Shown here in pieces: positions 53,735 through 62,002 of a stretch of 64,000 nt of DNA. The stretch spans positions 4,322,501 to 4,386,500 of the forward strand of contig NZ_CP007451.1 of assembly GCF_000626635.1 (NCBI RefSeq), written 5' to 3'. The position numbers and the translations under genes are program-made. The stretch's first letter is position 1; each line of letters starts with the position of its first letter. The notes below the pieces were generated by a model, which saw nothing but the letters and a program-made list of their open reading frames with translations, did not search any database and was not told the DNA's origin. This stretch comes from Draconibacterium orientale (lineage in GTDB: Bacteria; Bacteroidota; Bacteroidia; Bacteroidales; Prolixibacteraceae).

Positions 53735-54376
53735 TTAAATCACCAACTTTCTAACATAAAATGCTTCTGCAAATCTTGATGTTGATTCTATTCCTCTTAG
53801 GCGGGGGAGTGCGTTAAAAGTTGCCTCATCAAACCAATGTTTATTTTGCTGAGAAATAAAGCTTTCCAAGATTATCTTGTTCCTTTTGTGTATAATTTCT
53901 TCTTGGAGTGGAACGTAAAAATTAGGGATTCCCAAATCACCATCGTATTTTGGTATTTCATACTCTAGTATCATATGATTTCGCCAGGTATTCCAGGTTA
54001 AATCGCTTATTAAACGATGATCCTGATGCCTGTCTTTTCTATAATGTGTGAATATCAGGTCGGGGTCAATATCCTTTTTTAGTTCCTCAAAATATTCCTT
54101 TATTTTCACAAATTCGGTTTTAAGAAAACCATCTCGAAATGTATTTATTGAAACCTTATTGTTAGGGATATCTTCTACAAACCTATGAGCACTTATAAGA
54201 GCTTCTTGCTTTCTTATTTTGTTAGATGCGAAAACTATCCAACTAAGGTGGCTAACTTCATTTTCTTGAATTATCTTAAGTAGGGTACCACCTGCTCCTA
54301 TCTCAATATCATCGCAATGTGCCCCTAAACAAAGGATTTTTAATGGAGTATCGTTCTGAAATTTAAAGGACAACAT
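53735..54376 (-). CDS. PIG-L/LmbE-family deacetylase
   Basis: The 213-residue protein has the zinc-binding A-H-C-D-D motif in ILCLGAHCDDIEIGAGGTLL and the second metal motif in THYRKDRHQDHRLISDL. The family removes N-acetyl groups from GlcNAc-type sugars. It lies 18 bp after the second nucleotidyltransferase gene, so it probably shares its pathway. Confidence 0.9.
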   Translation of the reverse strand: MLSFKFQNDTPLKILCLGAHCDDIEIGAGGTLLKIIQENEVSHLSWIVFASNKIRKQEALISAHRFVEDIPNNKVSINTFRDGFLKTEFVKIKEYFEELKKDIDPDLIFTHYRKDRHQDHRLISDLTWNTWRNHMILEYEIPKYDGDLGIPNFYVPLQEEIIHKRNKIILESFISQQNKHWFDEATFNALPRLRGIESTSRFAEAFYVRKLVI

Positions 54377-54394
54377 ATTTCGTAAATCTTTTAA

Positions 54395-55204
54395 TTAATT
54401 TAGTTTTTTCTTTTCCTGATTTTCAAAGCGTGTCCAAACTTCCCAGGGAGGATTCCCCTGTGCATAAATGTCATCCAGATTCTTTTTATCTTTAAACGTG
54501 TCCATGCTAGCCCAGTAACCGTTATGTTCCCATGAAATGAGTTTGTTTTCTTTAATCAAGCGACTGAATGGTTGATCCACCAATTCATCACCTTGCTCCA
54601 TGTAGTCAAAAATCTCTTTGCGAAGAATGAAATAACCGGTATTAATATGCAATCCGGCCGATCCAATATGGCTAATTTTCTTTACAGTTCCATCATTTTT
54701 ACGTTGTACGACATGGAAACTTTGTGTTGGTTGGTAGGCCATAATAGCAGCAGTTTTGCTTTTATCATTTAGAAACCAGTCTAGCATATCAGGTAGGTGG
54801 AGGTCTGTTAATCCATCACTATAATTAGCCAAAAATAAATCTTCATCTTTAAGGTATTCTTTCACTTTCAATAGTCGCATACCTATGTTTGAGTTTAAAC
54901 CGGTATCAACAAAGGTTATTCGCCAATCGTCTATATCCGAATTTAGAAGCTCGATTTCACTGCCTCCTTTGGTATAGACAAAATTATTCGATAGTGTTTC
55001 GTTGTAATTAATGAAATAGTTTTTTATGTAATCGCCCTTATATCCGAGGCAAAGAATAAAATCTTTGTGTCCGTAACTGGCGTAGTATTTCATTACATTC
55101 CAAAGAATTGGACGATAACCAATTGTTACCATTGGTTTGGGAATCTGTTCCGAATATTCTCGGAGTCGGATTCCTTGTCCACCGCAAAATAAAACTACTT
55201 TCAT
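54395..55204 (-). CDS. RfbF-like sugar nucleotidyltransferase, second copy
   Basis: The 269-residue protein starts MKVVLFCGGQGIRLREYSEQ, with the nucleotide-binding G-G-x-G-x-R-L. It then has PKPMVTIGYRPILWNVMKYY, YGHKDFILCLGYKGDYIKNY and NGYWASMDTFKDKKNLD. It is homologous to the first copy at 59010-59822 but clearly diverged. The family makes CDP-glucose or related NDP-sugars from sugar-1-phosphates. Having two in one locus implies two activated sugars, or one copy with altered specificity. Confidence 0.88.
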   Translation of the reverse strand: MKVVLFCGGQGIRLREYSEQIPKPMVTIGYRPILWNVMKYYASYGHKDFILCLGYKGDYIKNYFINYNETLSNNFVYTKGGSEIELLNSDIDDWRITFVDTGLNSNIGMRLLKVKEYLKDEDLFLANYSDGLTDLHLPDMLDWFLNDKSKTAAIMAYQPTQSFHVVQRKNDGTVKKISHIGSAGLHINTGYFILRKEIFDYMEQGDELVDQPFSRLIKENKLISWEHNGYWASMDTFKDKKNLDDIYAQGNPPWEVWTRFENQEKKKLN

Positions 55205-55249
55205 AGGGAAAAATGAGGATGAGTTTGTTGTGCTGCTTAAGATAAATGA

Positions 55250-56545
55250 TTAACCGATTTCTTCTACGCAGTAATGATTCTTTTCTGCATAGGCGTGATC
55301 GATAACAGTTAGCCGGGGAATTGGAACAACAAATTTTCCGCCCCAGTCGAATACATATTTATGGTGACTGATAATTTCCTTTTTTAAGTTCCAGGGAAGT
55401 ATAAAAACATAGTCAGGTTTAGTAGATTTCAGCATTTCAGGATGATAAACCGGAATGTGAGAACCGGGCAGGAAGGTATCTTGTTTATGTGGGCTTCTGT
55501 CAACTGTATAGTCCAAAAAATCAGATCGGATACCACAATAATTTAAAAGTGTGTTTCCTTTGCCGGGTGCTCCATAACCGGCTATGTGTTTCCCTTCATT
55601 TTTTGCCTGAATCAGAAAGGCCAAAATGTTGCGCTTGGTTTCTTTTACTTTTTCGTTAAACGAATCGTAATATTGCAGGTTATTCATACCTGCCTTGTGT
55701 TCAGTCTCCATTAGGTCGAATACGCTTTGTTGGATGCTCCTTTTCGTGTCATTTTTATGATGTGCATATATCCGTATTGAACCGCCATGTGTTGTAAGTT
55801 CTTCAACATCGAACAATTCAAGATCGTGTTTTGAAAATATTTTCTGAACAACGGTAAATGCAAGATAGGAGAAATGTTCATGATAAATTGTATCAAATTG
55901 GTTCTCGGCCACAAGTCGCATCAGGTGCGGAAATTCCATTGTAATAACGCCTTCGTCTTTTAGAAATATCTTCATTCCCTCAACAAAATCATTAATGTCG
56001 GGGACATGTGCCAATACGTTATTTCCTATTATTAAATCTGATTTTCCGTATTTTTCAACCAGCTCTTTTGCGGTATTAACACCAAAAAACTTTTTTTCCG
56101 TTCTGATATTCTTTTCATTAATGGCATAGTCGGCAACCCCTTCTGATGGCTCAACCCCAAGAACCGGAATTCCTTTTTCAACAAAATATTGTAACAGATA
56201 TCCATCGTTACTGGCAATTTCGGTAACCAAACTATTTGAGGTTATTTTAAATTGTTTCATCGCATGGTTAACATACCTTTTTGCATGGTTGAGCCATGTG
56301 TCGGAAAATGATGAATAGTACCCATAATCGCGATAAATCTGTTCGGGCGAAGCACTTTCTGGTACCTGGGTTAGATAGCAATTTTCACAAATATAAACCT
56401 TCAAAGGGAAATGTGGTTCCATTTTGTTCAGGTCTTCAGGTTTTATTCTATCCTGGCAGAGTGGTTGCATTCCAAGGTCGGTAACTTCATGCGTTAACGA
56501 AGATTTGCAGAAATTACATTTGTTAAAAGCTGTTTTTGATTTCAT
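55250..56545 (-). CDS. NDP-sugar C-methyltransferase
   Basis: The 431-residue protein has the complete three-domain layout of sugar C-methyltransferases. The N-terminal zinc site has CNFCKSSLTHE and ICENCYLTQV. The SAM domain has LVTEIASNDGYLLQYF and NNVLAHVPDINDF, then MEFPHLMRLVAENQFDTIYH. The C-terminal domain has HIAGYGAPGKGNTLLNYCGI. The family adds a methyl group to a carbon next to a keto group, making branched sugars. A keto-sugar substrate is therefore expected, yet no soluble 4,6-dehydratase is encoded nearby. Confidence 0.92.
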   Translation of the reverse strand: MKSKTAFNKCNFCKSSLTHEVTDLGMQPLCQDRIKPEDLNKMEPHFPLKVYICENCYLTQVPESASPEQIYRDYGYYSSFSDTWLNHAKRYVNHAMKQFKITSNSLVTEIASNDGYLLQYFVEKGIPVLGVEPSEGVADYAINEKNIRTEKKFFGVNTAKELVEKYGKSDLIIGNNVLAHVPDINDFVEGMKIFLKDEGVITMEFPHLMRLVAENQFDTIYHEHFSYLAFTVVQKIFSKHDLELFDVEELTTHGGSIRIYAHHKNDTKRSIQQSVFDLMETEHKAGMNNLQYYDSFNEKVKETKRNILAFLIQAKNEGKHIAGYGAPGKGNTLLNYCGIRSDFLDYTVDRSPHKQDTFLPGSHIPVYHPEMLKSTKPDYVFILPWNLKKEIISHHKYVFDWGGKFVVPIPRLTVIDHAYAEKNHYCVEEIG

Positions 56546-56587
56546 AATGTGCTGTTCGTGTGTATTTATATTTTGGCGAAAATTTGA

Positions 56588-57790
56588 TTAAGTCAGTTTG
56601 CTCATTGCCCTTTGGGCTATTGTTTCTCCTATTGCTAGCGAAGCTGTGGCTGCCGGAGATGGTGCGTTTAAGACATTAAGGATATGCTTGTTTTCAGAAA
56701 TCAGAAAATCGTCAATCAGCTTTCCGTTACGATCGCATGCCTGCGCTCTTACTCCGGCGCCTCCCGTTTTTATGTCATCATATTGAATCTCAGGCACCAG
56801 CTTTTGCAGTGCTTTAACCAGGGCAGCTTTATTGTACGATCGGTAGTATTCTCCTAATCCCATTCTCCAGTATTGGCGCATTACTTTCCTGAATCCAGGC
56901 CATGCGAGTGACTCTAAAAATTCAGTACATTTAAATGAGTATTTCGTGTAACCTTCTCGTTTAAATGCCCATACAGCATTGGGGCCGGCTTCAATACCAC
57001 CATGTATCATCCGTGTAAAATGAACACCCAAAAATGGAAAATTCGGATCGGGGACAGGGTATATGAGGTTTTTCACCAGGTGACTTTTCGCTTCGGTTAG
57101 TTGGTGATATTCTCCTCTGAATGGAATGATTCGTACATTTAGTTCCGATTCAGACAAGGCCGCAATTTTATCGCAATACAAGCCTGCTGTATTAATTAGA
57201 ATTCGGCACGTATATGTATTCTGATTTGTTTCGATGGTAACACCATTATTAATCAAACCGATTTTTTCAACTTTGGTGTTCAGCTTTATGTGCCCACCAA
57301 ACCTTTCGGTAAAAATTTCAGCATATTTATTGCTCAAATCGCCATAATCAATTATCCCGGTGTATGGCACATGTATGGCAGCTATTCCCGAGGCATGTGG
57401 TTCGTAAGCTTTAATTTCTTCCCGGTGCACTTTTCTCATCCGAACCAATCCGTTTTGAATACCTCTTTCCCAAAGATCCTCAAGCCGCGGCAATTCATCT
57501 TCGCGGGTAGCAACTATTAACTTTCCGCACAAATCATATTTGATGTTTTCGTTCTCGCAAAAATCGATTAGTTTTTGATAACCTTTCCGGCAATTAATGG
57601 CTTTCAGACTACCCGGTTTATAATAAACTCCTGCATGTATAACTCCGCTGTTATTACCGGTTTGGTGCAGGGCAACTTTGGCCTCTTTTTCAAGAACTGT
57701 AATCTTTTTTGAAGGATTGTTTTCCGCTAGATACAAGGCGGTTGCAAGTCCAACAATTCCCCCTCCAATTATAATTATATCTTGTTTCAT
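56588..57790 (-). CDS. lhgO: LhgO-like FAD-dependent oxidoreductase (L-2-hydroxyglutarate oxidase family)
   Basis: The 400-residue protein begins DIIIIGGGIVGLATALYLAE (FAD-binding G-x-G-x-x-G). It contains HQTGNNSGVIHAGVYYKPGS, the hallmark of the L-2-hydroxyglutarate oxidase family, and ends with GAGVRAQACDRNGKLIDDFL and PSPAATASLAIGE. The family oxidises L-2-hydroxyglutarate at the membrane with FAD. Its presence in a polysaccharide locus between an SDR gene (10-bp gap) and a C-methyltransferase gene suggests a sugar-related substrate, but this is only inference from position. Confidence 0.9.
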   Translation of the reverse strand: MKQDIIIIGGGIVGLATALYLAENNPSKKITVLEKEAKVALHQTGNNSGVIHAGVYYKPGSLKAINCRKGYQKLIDFCENENIKYDLCGKLIVATREDELPRLEDLWERGIQNGLVRMRKVHREEIKAYEPHASGIAAIHVPYTGIIDYGDLSNKYAEIFTERFGGHIKLNTKVEKIGLINNGVTIETNQNTYTCRILINTAGLYCDKIAALSESELNVRIIPFRGEYHQLTEAKSHLVKNLIYPVPDPNFPFLGVHFTRMIHGGIEAGPNAVWAFKREGYTKYSFKCTEFLESLAWPGFRKVMRQYWRMGLGEYYRSYNKAALVKALQKLVPEIQYDDIKTGGAGVRAQACDRNGKLIDDFLISENKHILNVLNAPSPAATASLAIGETIAQRAMSKLT

Positions 57791-57800
57791 GGATTACGGA

Positions 57801-58847
57801 TTACCAGTTCCAGCTCAAGTTATCATCAAGAGTTTTTGCTTCAAGTAGCTGGTTAATTACGTTTAATCGCATAAGTGAAGATGACCTGAAATTGGCGTCA
57901 TTAAATCCCATGTTTGTTAATTGGTCATACAGGTTTTGTATGCTGGGTTTTAGGCTATAGATGGGTTGATGATTAGGAGCCAGTTTTTTGAACAGATCGA
58001 AATTAACTTTGTATGAACGCTTGTCAGGAGGTGCATCTGCATTGACTGATACTTTACAACCGGGAACAACCTCTGCAACAACTTCGGCGAGTTCTTTTAC
58101 CTGGTAGTTCCATTCATTACTGCCGGTGTTAACAGCCAGGAAGTTACCACCTTGTTCCGGTTTTCGCGTAACCGACCAATCAATTGCCCTGGCCATATCG
58201 AACACGTTAATCAGAGGTCGCCAGGGAGTTCCGTCGCTTAAAATGTCGATTTTTTTAGAGGTAACTGCACCGGCTACAAAATCGTTTACTACCAAATCAA
58301 GACGTAGCCGGTTGCTGGCCCCACATGCTGTAGCAAAGCGATGGCAGGTTACTGTAAAATTTTTATCAGCTATGGTTTCCAGATCTTTTTCTGCAGCAAT
58401 TTTTGATCGGGCATAAGCTGTAAGTGGGTTTAAGGTATCGGTCTCAATTTTTGCAGCATCGTCTGCTGCGCCGTAAACACTGCAACTCGAGGCAAAAATA
58501 AACGCACGAACACCTTTGGCTTTTGCTGCTTTTGCAAGCTCAATGGTTGCTTTGTAATTAATATCCATGGTTATTTGTTCAAATTTGTTTCCCATGGGGT
58601 CGTTTGAAATGGCGGCCAGGTAAATAACGGCATCAACATTATTAAGAATTTCCGTGTCGAAATTTCTAACATCGCCAAAAATCTGTTCATTGAGTTTGGT
58701 TTCGGGTAAAATGGCCGAATTTGTCAGATGTCTTGCAAAAAAACCAGTGTCGAAACCAATTAACCTGGAGTTTGGATGGGTTTTTCGAAGTTGACTAACA
58801 ACTCCCGGACCAACATAGCCCATATTGCCGGTTATTAATATTTTCAT
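57801..58847 (-). CDS. NAD-dependent epimerase/dehydratase (extended SDR)
   Basis: The 348-residue extended SDR begins MKILITGNMGYVGPGVVSQL with GxxGxxG. It has ASSCSVYGAADDA, YARSKIAAEKDLE as the Y-x-x-x-K active site, then TPWRPLINVFDMARAI and the substrate-binding C-terminal part. It probably epimerises, reduces or dehydrates an NDP-sugar delivered by the adjacent RfbF-type enzyme. Which of these it does cannot be decided from the sequence; a dehydratase would complete the CDP-sugar path. Confidence 0.87.
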   Translation of the reverse strand: MKILITGNMGYVGPGVVSQLRKTHPNSRLIGFDTGFFARHLTNSAILPETKLNEQIFGDVRNFDTEILNNVDAVIYLAAISNDPMGNKFEQITMDINYKATIELAKAAKAKGVRAFIFASSCSVYGAADDAAKIETDTLNPLTAYARSKIAAEKDLETIADKNFTVTCHRFATACGASNRLRLDLVVNDFVAGAVTSKKIDILSDGTPWRPLINVFDMARAIDWSVTRKPEQGGNFLAVNTGSNEWNYQVKELAEVVAEVVPGCKVSVNADAPPDKRSYKVNFDLFKKLAPNHQPIYSLKPSIQNLYDQLTNMGFNDANFRSSSLMRLNVINQLLEAKTLDDNLSWNW

Positions 58848-59009
58848 ACTATTTAAAATTGTTGGTTTTTAAAGGTGTAGTGCGGAACTTGCATTTGTTT
58901 TAATCATATTTTTAGATGTCGAAATATTACAAGTTCGTTTATCGATTAGATTATTATTGATTTTACAGAAACAGATTGTGCGTTAAGAGTGATGAAGTAA
59001 CCTTTGACC

Positions 59010-59822
59010 TCATGGCCTGATTGTTTTTTGATATTTATCGGTCGGAATCTTGTTCCAGATCATCCATGGGGCATTGTCAGCTTCTATTAGTCTTTCCAGG
59101 TGTCGTTTGTCGCGAGCAGTGTCCATCGGAACCCAGAAATTTTCATGTTTATAAGTAACTAATTCTTTATCAAAAGCCAGGTTTTCCAACGGAGCTCTTT
59201 CAAAAACAGTAGAGTCTCCTTCTATGTAGTTTAGCACTTCTGGTTCGCAAACAAAAAAACCACCATTTATCCATTGCCCGTCTCCACTTAATTTTTCCTG
59301 GAATTTCGTTACTTCATTTTTCTCGTTTATTACTAACGACCCCCATCTTCCTTCTGGTTGAACCGATGTCATTGTAATAAGTTTATTGTTGTAGGTATGA
59401 TATTCCAACAATTTCTGGATATTGATATTAGCAACTCCGTCACCATAGGTGAGCATAAAACGTTCGTTATTAATGTATTTTGCAACCCTTTTAATTCGTC
59501 CACCAGTCATGGTGTTAAGGCCCGTATCAATCAAGGTAACTTTCCAGGGTTCCGATTGATTGTTCAGAATTTTCATTTCGTTCGATTCCATATCGAAGGT
59601 AATGTCGGACTGGTGCATGTAGTAATTGGCAAAATATTCTTTAATAACATATCCTTTATAGCCAAGAAGAATAATGAAGTCATTAAATCCGTAGTGGGAG
59701 TAGATTTTCATTATGTGCCATAGGATGGGTTTGCCACCTATTTCAACCATTGGTTTAGGTTTAATATCTGTTTCTTCGGATAGGCGGGAACCTAATCCTC
59801 CTGCAAGTATAAGTACTTTCAT
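59010..59822 (-). CDS. rfbF: Glucose-1-phosphate cytidylyltransferase
   Basis: The 270-residue protein matches RfbF along its length: KVLILAGGLGSRLSEETDIK, PKPMVEIGGKPILWHIMKIY, YGFNDFIILLGYKGYVIKEY, LIDTGLNTMTGGRIKRVAKY and MLTYGDGVANINI, ending ENFWVPMDTARDKRHLE. It makes CDP-glucose from CTP and glucose-1-phosphate, entry point of CDP-deoxy-sugar pathways. It is the first biosynthetic gene after UpxY (100-bp gap). The next expected enzyme, CDP-glucose 4,6-dehydratase, is not recognised in the window. Confidence 0.94.
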   Translation of the reverse strand: MKVLILAGGLGSRLSEETDIKPKPMVEIGGKPILWHIMKIYSHYGFNDFIILLGYKGYVIKEYFANYYMHQSDITFDMESNEMKILNNQSEPWKVTLIDTGLNTMTGGRIKRVAKYINNERFMLTYGDGVANINIQKLLEYHTYNNKLITMTSVQPEGRWGSLVINEKNEVTKFQEKLSGDGQWINGGFFVCEPEVLNYIEGDSTVFERAPLENLAFDKELVTYKHENFWVPMDTARDKRHLERLIEADNAPWMIWNKIPTDKYQKTIRP

Positions 59823-59922
59823 TTTTTCATTTTTAAGAATTATGAGAGTGATTGTAGATGTAATTCTATTTGAAAGAGATGTGTAGATGTTAGTTAGCGT
59901 TTAAGCCTGCAGTTTGTGGTCA

Positions 59923-60513
59923 TTAGAATCTTACTGATGTTTTTGCGATACTTTTTTGGGGGAGGGTTCGCTTTTTTAACTCGTCAGATTGTTTTTCGGG
60001 CTTAAGTATTTTTATTTCATCTTTCGAGATGTTGGCATGTAAGCAGTACCCCATCATGGGAATACGAATTAGAATTCGGAATTTTCCGTTGAATTTGACG
60101 ATCTCTCCACGAACTCCTTTTAGTGCACCATATAAAACCTCTGCTTTTGTGCCTGGCGCAATGTTTTCTTTTGTTATGGCAATTTTTGTTTTGTCTTGTT
60201 CAACAAAAATTTTAATGTCTTCAATTTGTTTTTCTGGAATTGCTTGTGCTTTTCCTCCAAAACTTACGTAGCGAATTACTCCCGGAATACTAAGAACATT
60301 AAAAAATTCTTTATAACTCACTTTAACAAAAACATAGCTTTTAAACAAAGGCGCTTCAATCCATTTTTTTCTGTCGCTCCATATTCGTAATGATTCTTGT
60401 AGTGGGAGATAACAAGTTAAATTTTGCTCTTTTAAATTTTCCAGAATTTTTCTCTCTCTATTCGGTTTGGTATAAATAGCATACCAAAAATACGATGGTT
60501 CTTCCAGCTTCAT
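59923..60513 (-). CDS. upxY: UpxY-family transcription antiterminator (NusG paralogue)
   Basis: The 196-residue protein has a NusG N-terminal domain (FWYAIYTKPNRERKILENLK, IEAPLFKSYVFVKV) and a C-terminal KOW-like region (APGTKAEVLYGALKGVRGEI). Bacteroidota use one such paralogue per surface-polysaccharide operon to prevent premature termination in the operon leader. Position at the head of a 31-kb single-strand locus fits exactly. No UpxZ inhibitor gene follows it. Confidence 0.93.
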   Translation of the reverse strand: MKLEEPSYFWYAIYTKPNRERKILENLKEQNLTCYLPLQESLRIWSDRKKWIEAPLFKSYVFVKVSYKEFFNVLSIPGVIRYVSFGGKAQAIPEKQIEDIKIFVEQDKTKIAITKENIAPGTKAEVLYGALKGVRGEIVKFNGKFRILIRIPMMGYCLHANISKDEIKILKPEKQSDELKKRTLPQKSIAKTSVRF

Positions 60514-60581
60514 TTTTTATATTTTAAGAGTTATTGTTTTCAATAAGAACAAAACAGTTAGTAGCACTAGCTATTTTTATA

Positions 60582-60848
60582 TCAATTCTGTTTTTCTAGT
60601 TTTGATTTTAAAATTAAGTTCTCCAAACTTAAGTCGGCATACATACGTTTTAAGCGATCATTTTCTTCTTTGAGTTTATTAATCATTAAAAGTTCGTCTG
60701 AATTGCTTTTCCCATATTTGGCCCGCCAGTTGTAAAATGTAGCCTGGCTAATTCCATATTCATCTATAATTTGCTGAATAGATTTGCCATCTCTATTTTC
60801 CTGAAGTATTTGGGCTATTTCAGATTTTTTAAATCTCTTTTTTACCAT
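60582..60848 (-). CDS. Orphan IS3/IS911 OrfA-like helix-turn-helix protein
   Basis: The 88-residue protein has the HTH of transposase OrfA: KSEIAQILQENRDGKSIQQI, then YGISQATFYNWRAKYGKSNS, followed by a leucine-zipper-like helix (LKEENDRLKRMYADLSLENL). No OrfB follows; upxY starts 68 bp downstream. Without OrfB it cannot transpose on its own. It may be a remnant or a co-opted DNA-binding regulator, and it is the first gene of the polysaccharide locus. Confidence 0.8.
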   Translation of the reverse strand: MVKKRFKKSEIAQILQENRDGKSIQQIIDEYGISQATFYNWRAKYGKSNSDELLMINKLKEENDRLKRMYADLSLENLILKSKLEKQN

Positions 60849-61154
60849 CTGAATAGTTTTTGGTATGGAAAAGACTGATTTAGGTATTGATTGAACTTTT
60901 CTAAGAGTGGAGCTGTAATTTGGTTGGGTGGTTTAATTTCTTTAAGGAAAGAACAATAGTTGCTCTCTATTTTTGTATAAACAAACCCTCTACCACTCTT
61001 TTTTTTCGTTTTTCAAAGTTTAAGGCTCTTAATTCTTAAAATTTATTTATAAAATATTGGAATTAAAAGTTTAAAAAAAAGACTGCTTAATTGCTCTAAG
61101 TCATACTTTTGGAGGCGTTCTGGTATTCTCTTCTTTTTTTTGAAAAAGAATAAA

Positions 61155-61185
61155 GGTATCCCTACAGTTAATCACAAAGTCTTAA
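61155..61185 (+). repeat. Direct repeat upstream of the polysaccharide locus, copy 1
   Basis: Its core TCCCTACAGTTAATCACAAA corresponds to TCCCTACAATGAATCACAAA of copy 2 (61300-61331), 145 bp away; the cores differ at two positions. Confidence 0.7.
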
Positions 61186-61195
61186 CAAATCCGAA

Positions 61196-61246
61196 GACGA
61201 AAAAGCCTTTCGTCAAAGCATTTATAGTTTAATATAAATGCTTTTT
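61196..61246 (+). terminator. Two consecutive hairpins ending in a T-run, terminator of a possible small RNA
   Basis: GACGAAA (61196-61202) pairs with TTTCGTC (61208-61214). It is directly followed by AAAGCATTTATA (61215-61226) pairing with TATAAATGCTTT (61233-61244) and then T residues. This is a plus-strand intrinsic terminator with no gene upstream of it on that strand. TACTTTTG at 61104-61111 could be the -7 box of a transcript of about 130 nt. Confidence 0.7.
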
Positions 61247-61299
61247 GTCCTTTTAAATTATTTTACAGAAAATGTATAAATAGTGTGAAATTGAACAGA

Positions 61300-61331
61300 G
61301 GTCTCCCTACAATGAATCACAAAATTTTTAA
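61300..61331 (+). repeat. Direct repeat upstream of the polysaccharide locus, copy 2
   Basis: Matches copy 1 at 61155-61185 over about 28 bases with five differences. It is not followed by a comparable hairpin. Confidence 0.7.
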
Positions 61332-61958
61332 TTTCTGTAAAACAATTACACTAATAATGCACTGGTACAACTTATTTTGGGTGAGAATACAGAAAATAAA
61401 TGATTACCCTTATTTATTATTCTGTGTTTGTGCAGTACTTAAAGTTGAAAACATTTTCTAATCCATGTTACTATCCTCAACTTATAAGTTCTTTACAACG
61501 AAAATGATTTTTTAATGTTTTTATCTTATCGTTTTCGAAAAAAAAGTTACGTATAATTTCTAATACTACAAACTTATTTGCAATAAAATTCTTAGATTTT
61601 TTACTGGTTTTTCTATTTTGCTCCAACTTTGTTGTGTGTAATAATCAGTATTTCAGTGTTTTGTGGTTTGTTAAAAAAGATAGATAAGTCTTATTTTATT
61701 GTCGAATAAAAATAGGATTTGTTTTATTCATTCTTAACAAATATTCTGTGCTTATAAAAAGAGGTGTCCTGCTCAAAAGTAATCGCCACACAATAGCAGA
61801 AAATGGAAACTTTAGTGCCTCTTTCATGATATTCTGACGTGATTGTCACATATTGCAGTTTAAAGTATGAAATTCTGTCTATAAAATAATCCAGTTTATA
61901 TTTGGCATAATTATTAGTAATAAGTAAATCGAATGTTTTTTTAGCCTGTACAATTAAT

Positions 61959-61966
61959 TACATTTG
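61959..61966 (+). promoter_or_regulatory. Candidate secA promoter -7 element
   Basis: TACATTTG at 61959-61966 fits TAnnTTTG. A T-rich stretch (GTTTTTTT, near 61935-61942) lies at roughly the -33 distance. It precedes the secA start codon by 36 bp. Confidence 0.45.
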
Positions 61967-62002
61967 CACAGGTTTCATATAATTTAAATATAAGTTGCAC
62001 AG

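Larger units (their letters stand above)
60849..62002. other. Long intergenic region between the divergent polysaccharide locus and secA
   Basis: The region is 1.15 kb, very AT-rich, with no coding frame longer than a few dozen codons. It must contain the minus-strand promoter of the polysaccharide locus and the plus-strand promoter of secA. It holds a direct repeat (61155-61185 and 61300-61331), a two-hairpin terminator (61196-61246) and TAnnTTTG-type boxes on both strands. The minus-strand boxes 61569-61576 and 61774-61781 (TAAGTTTG and TACTTTTG) lack convincing -33 partners. Confidence 0.55.
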
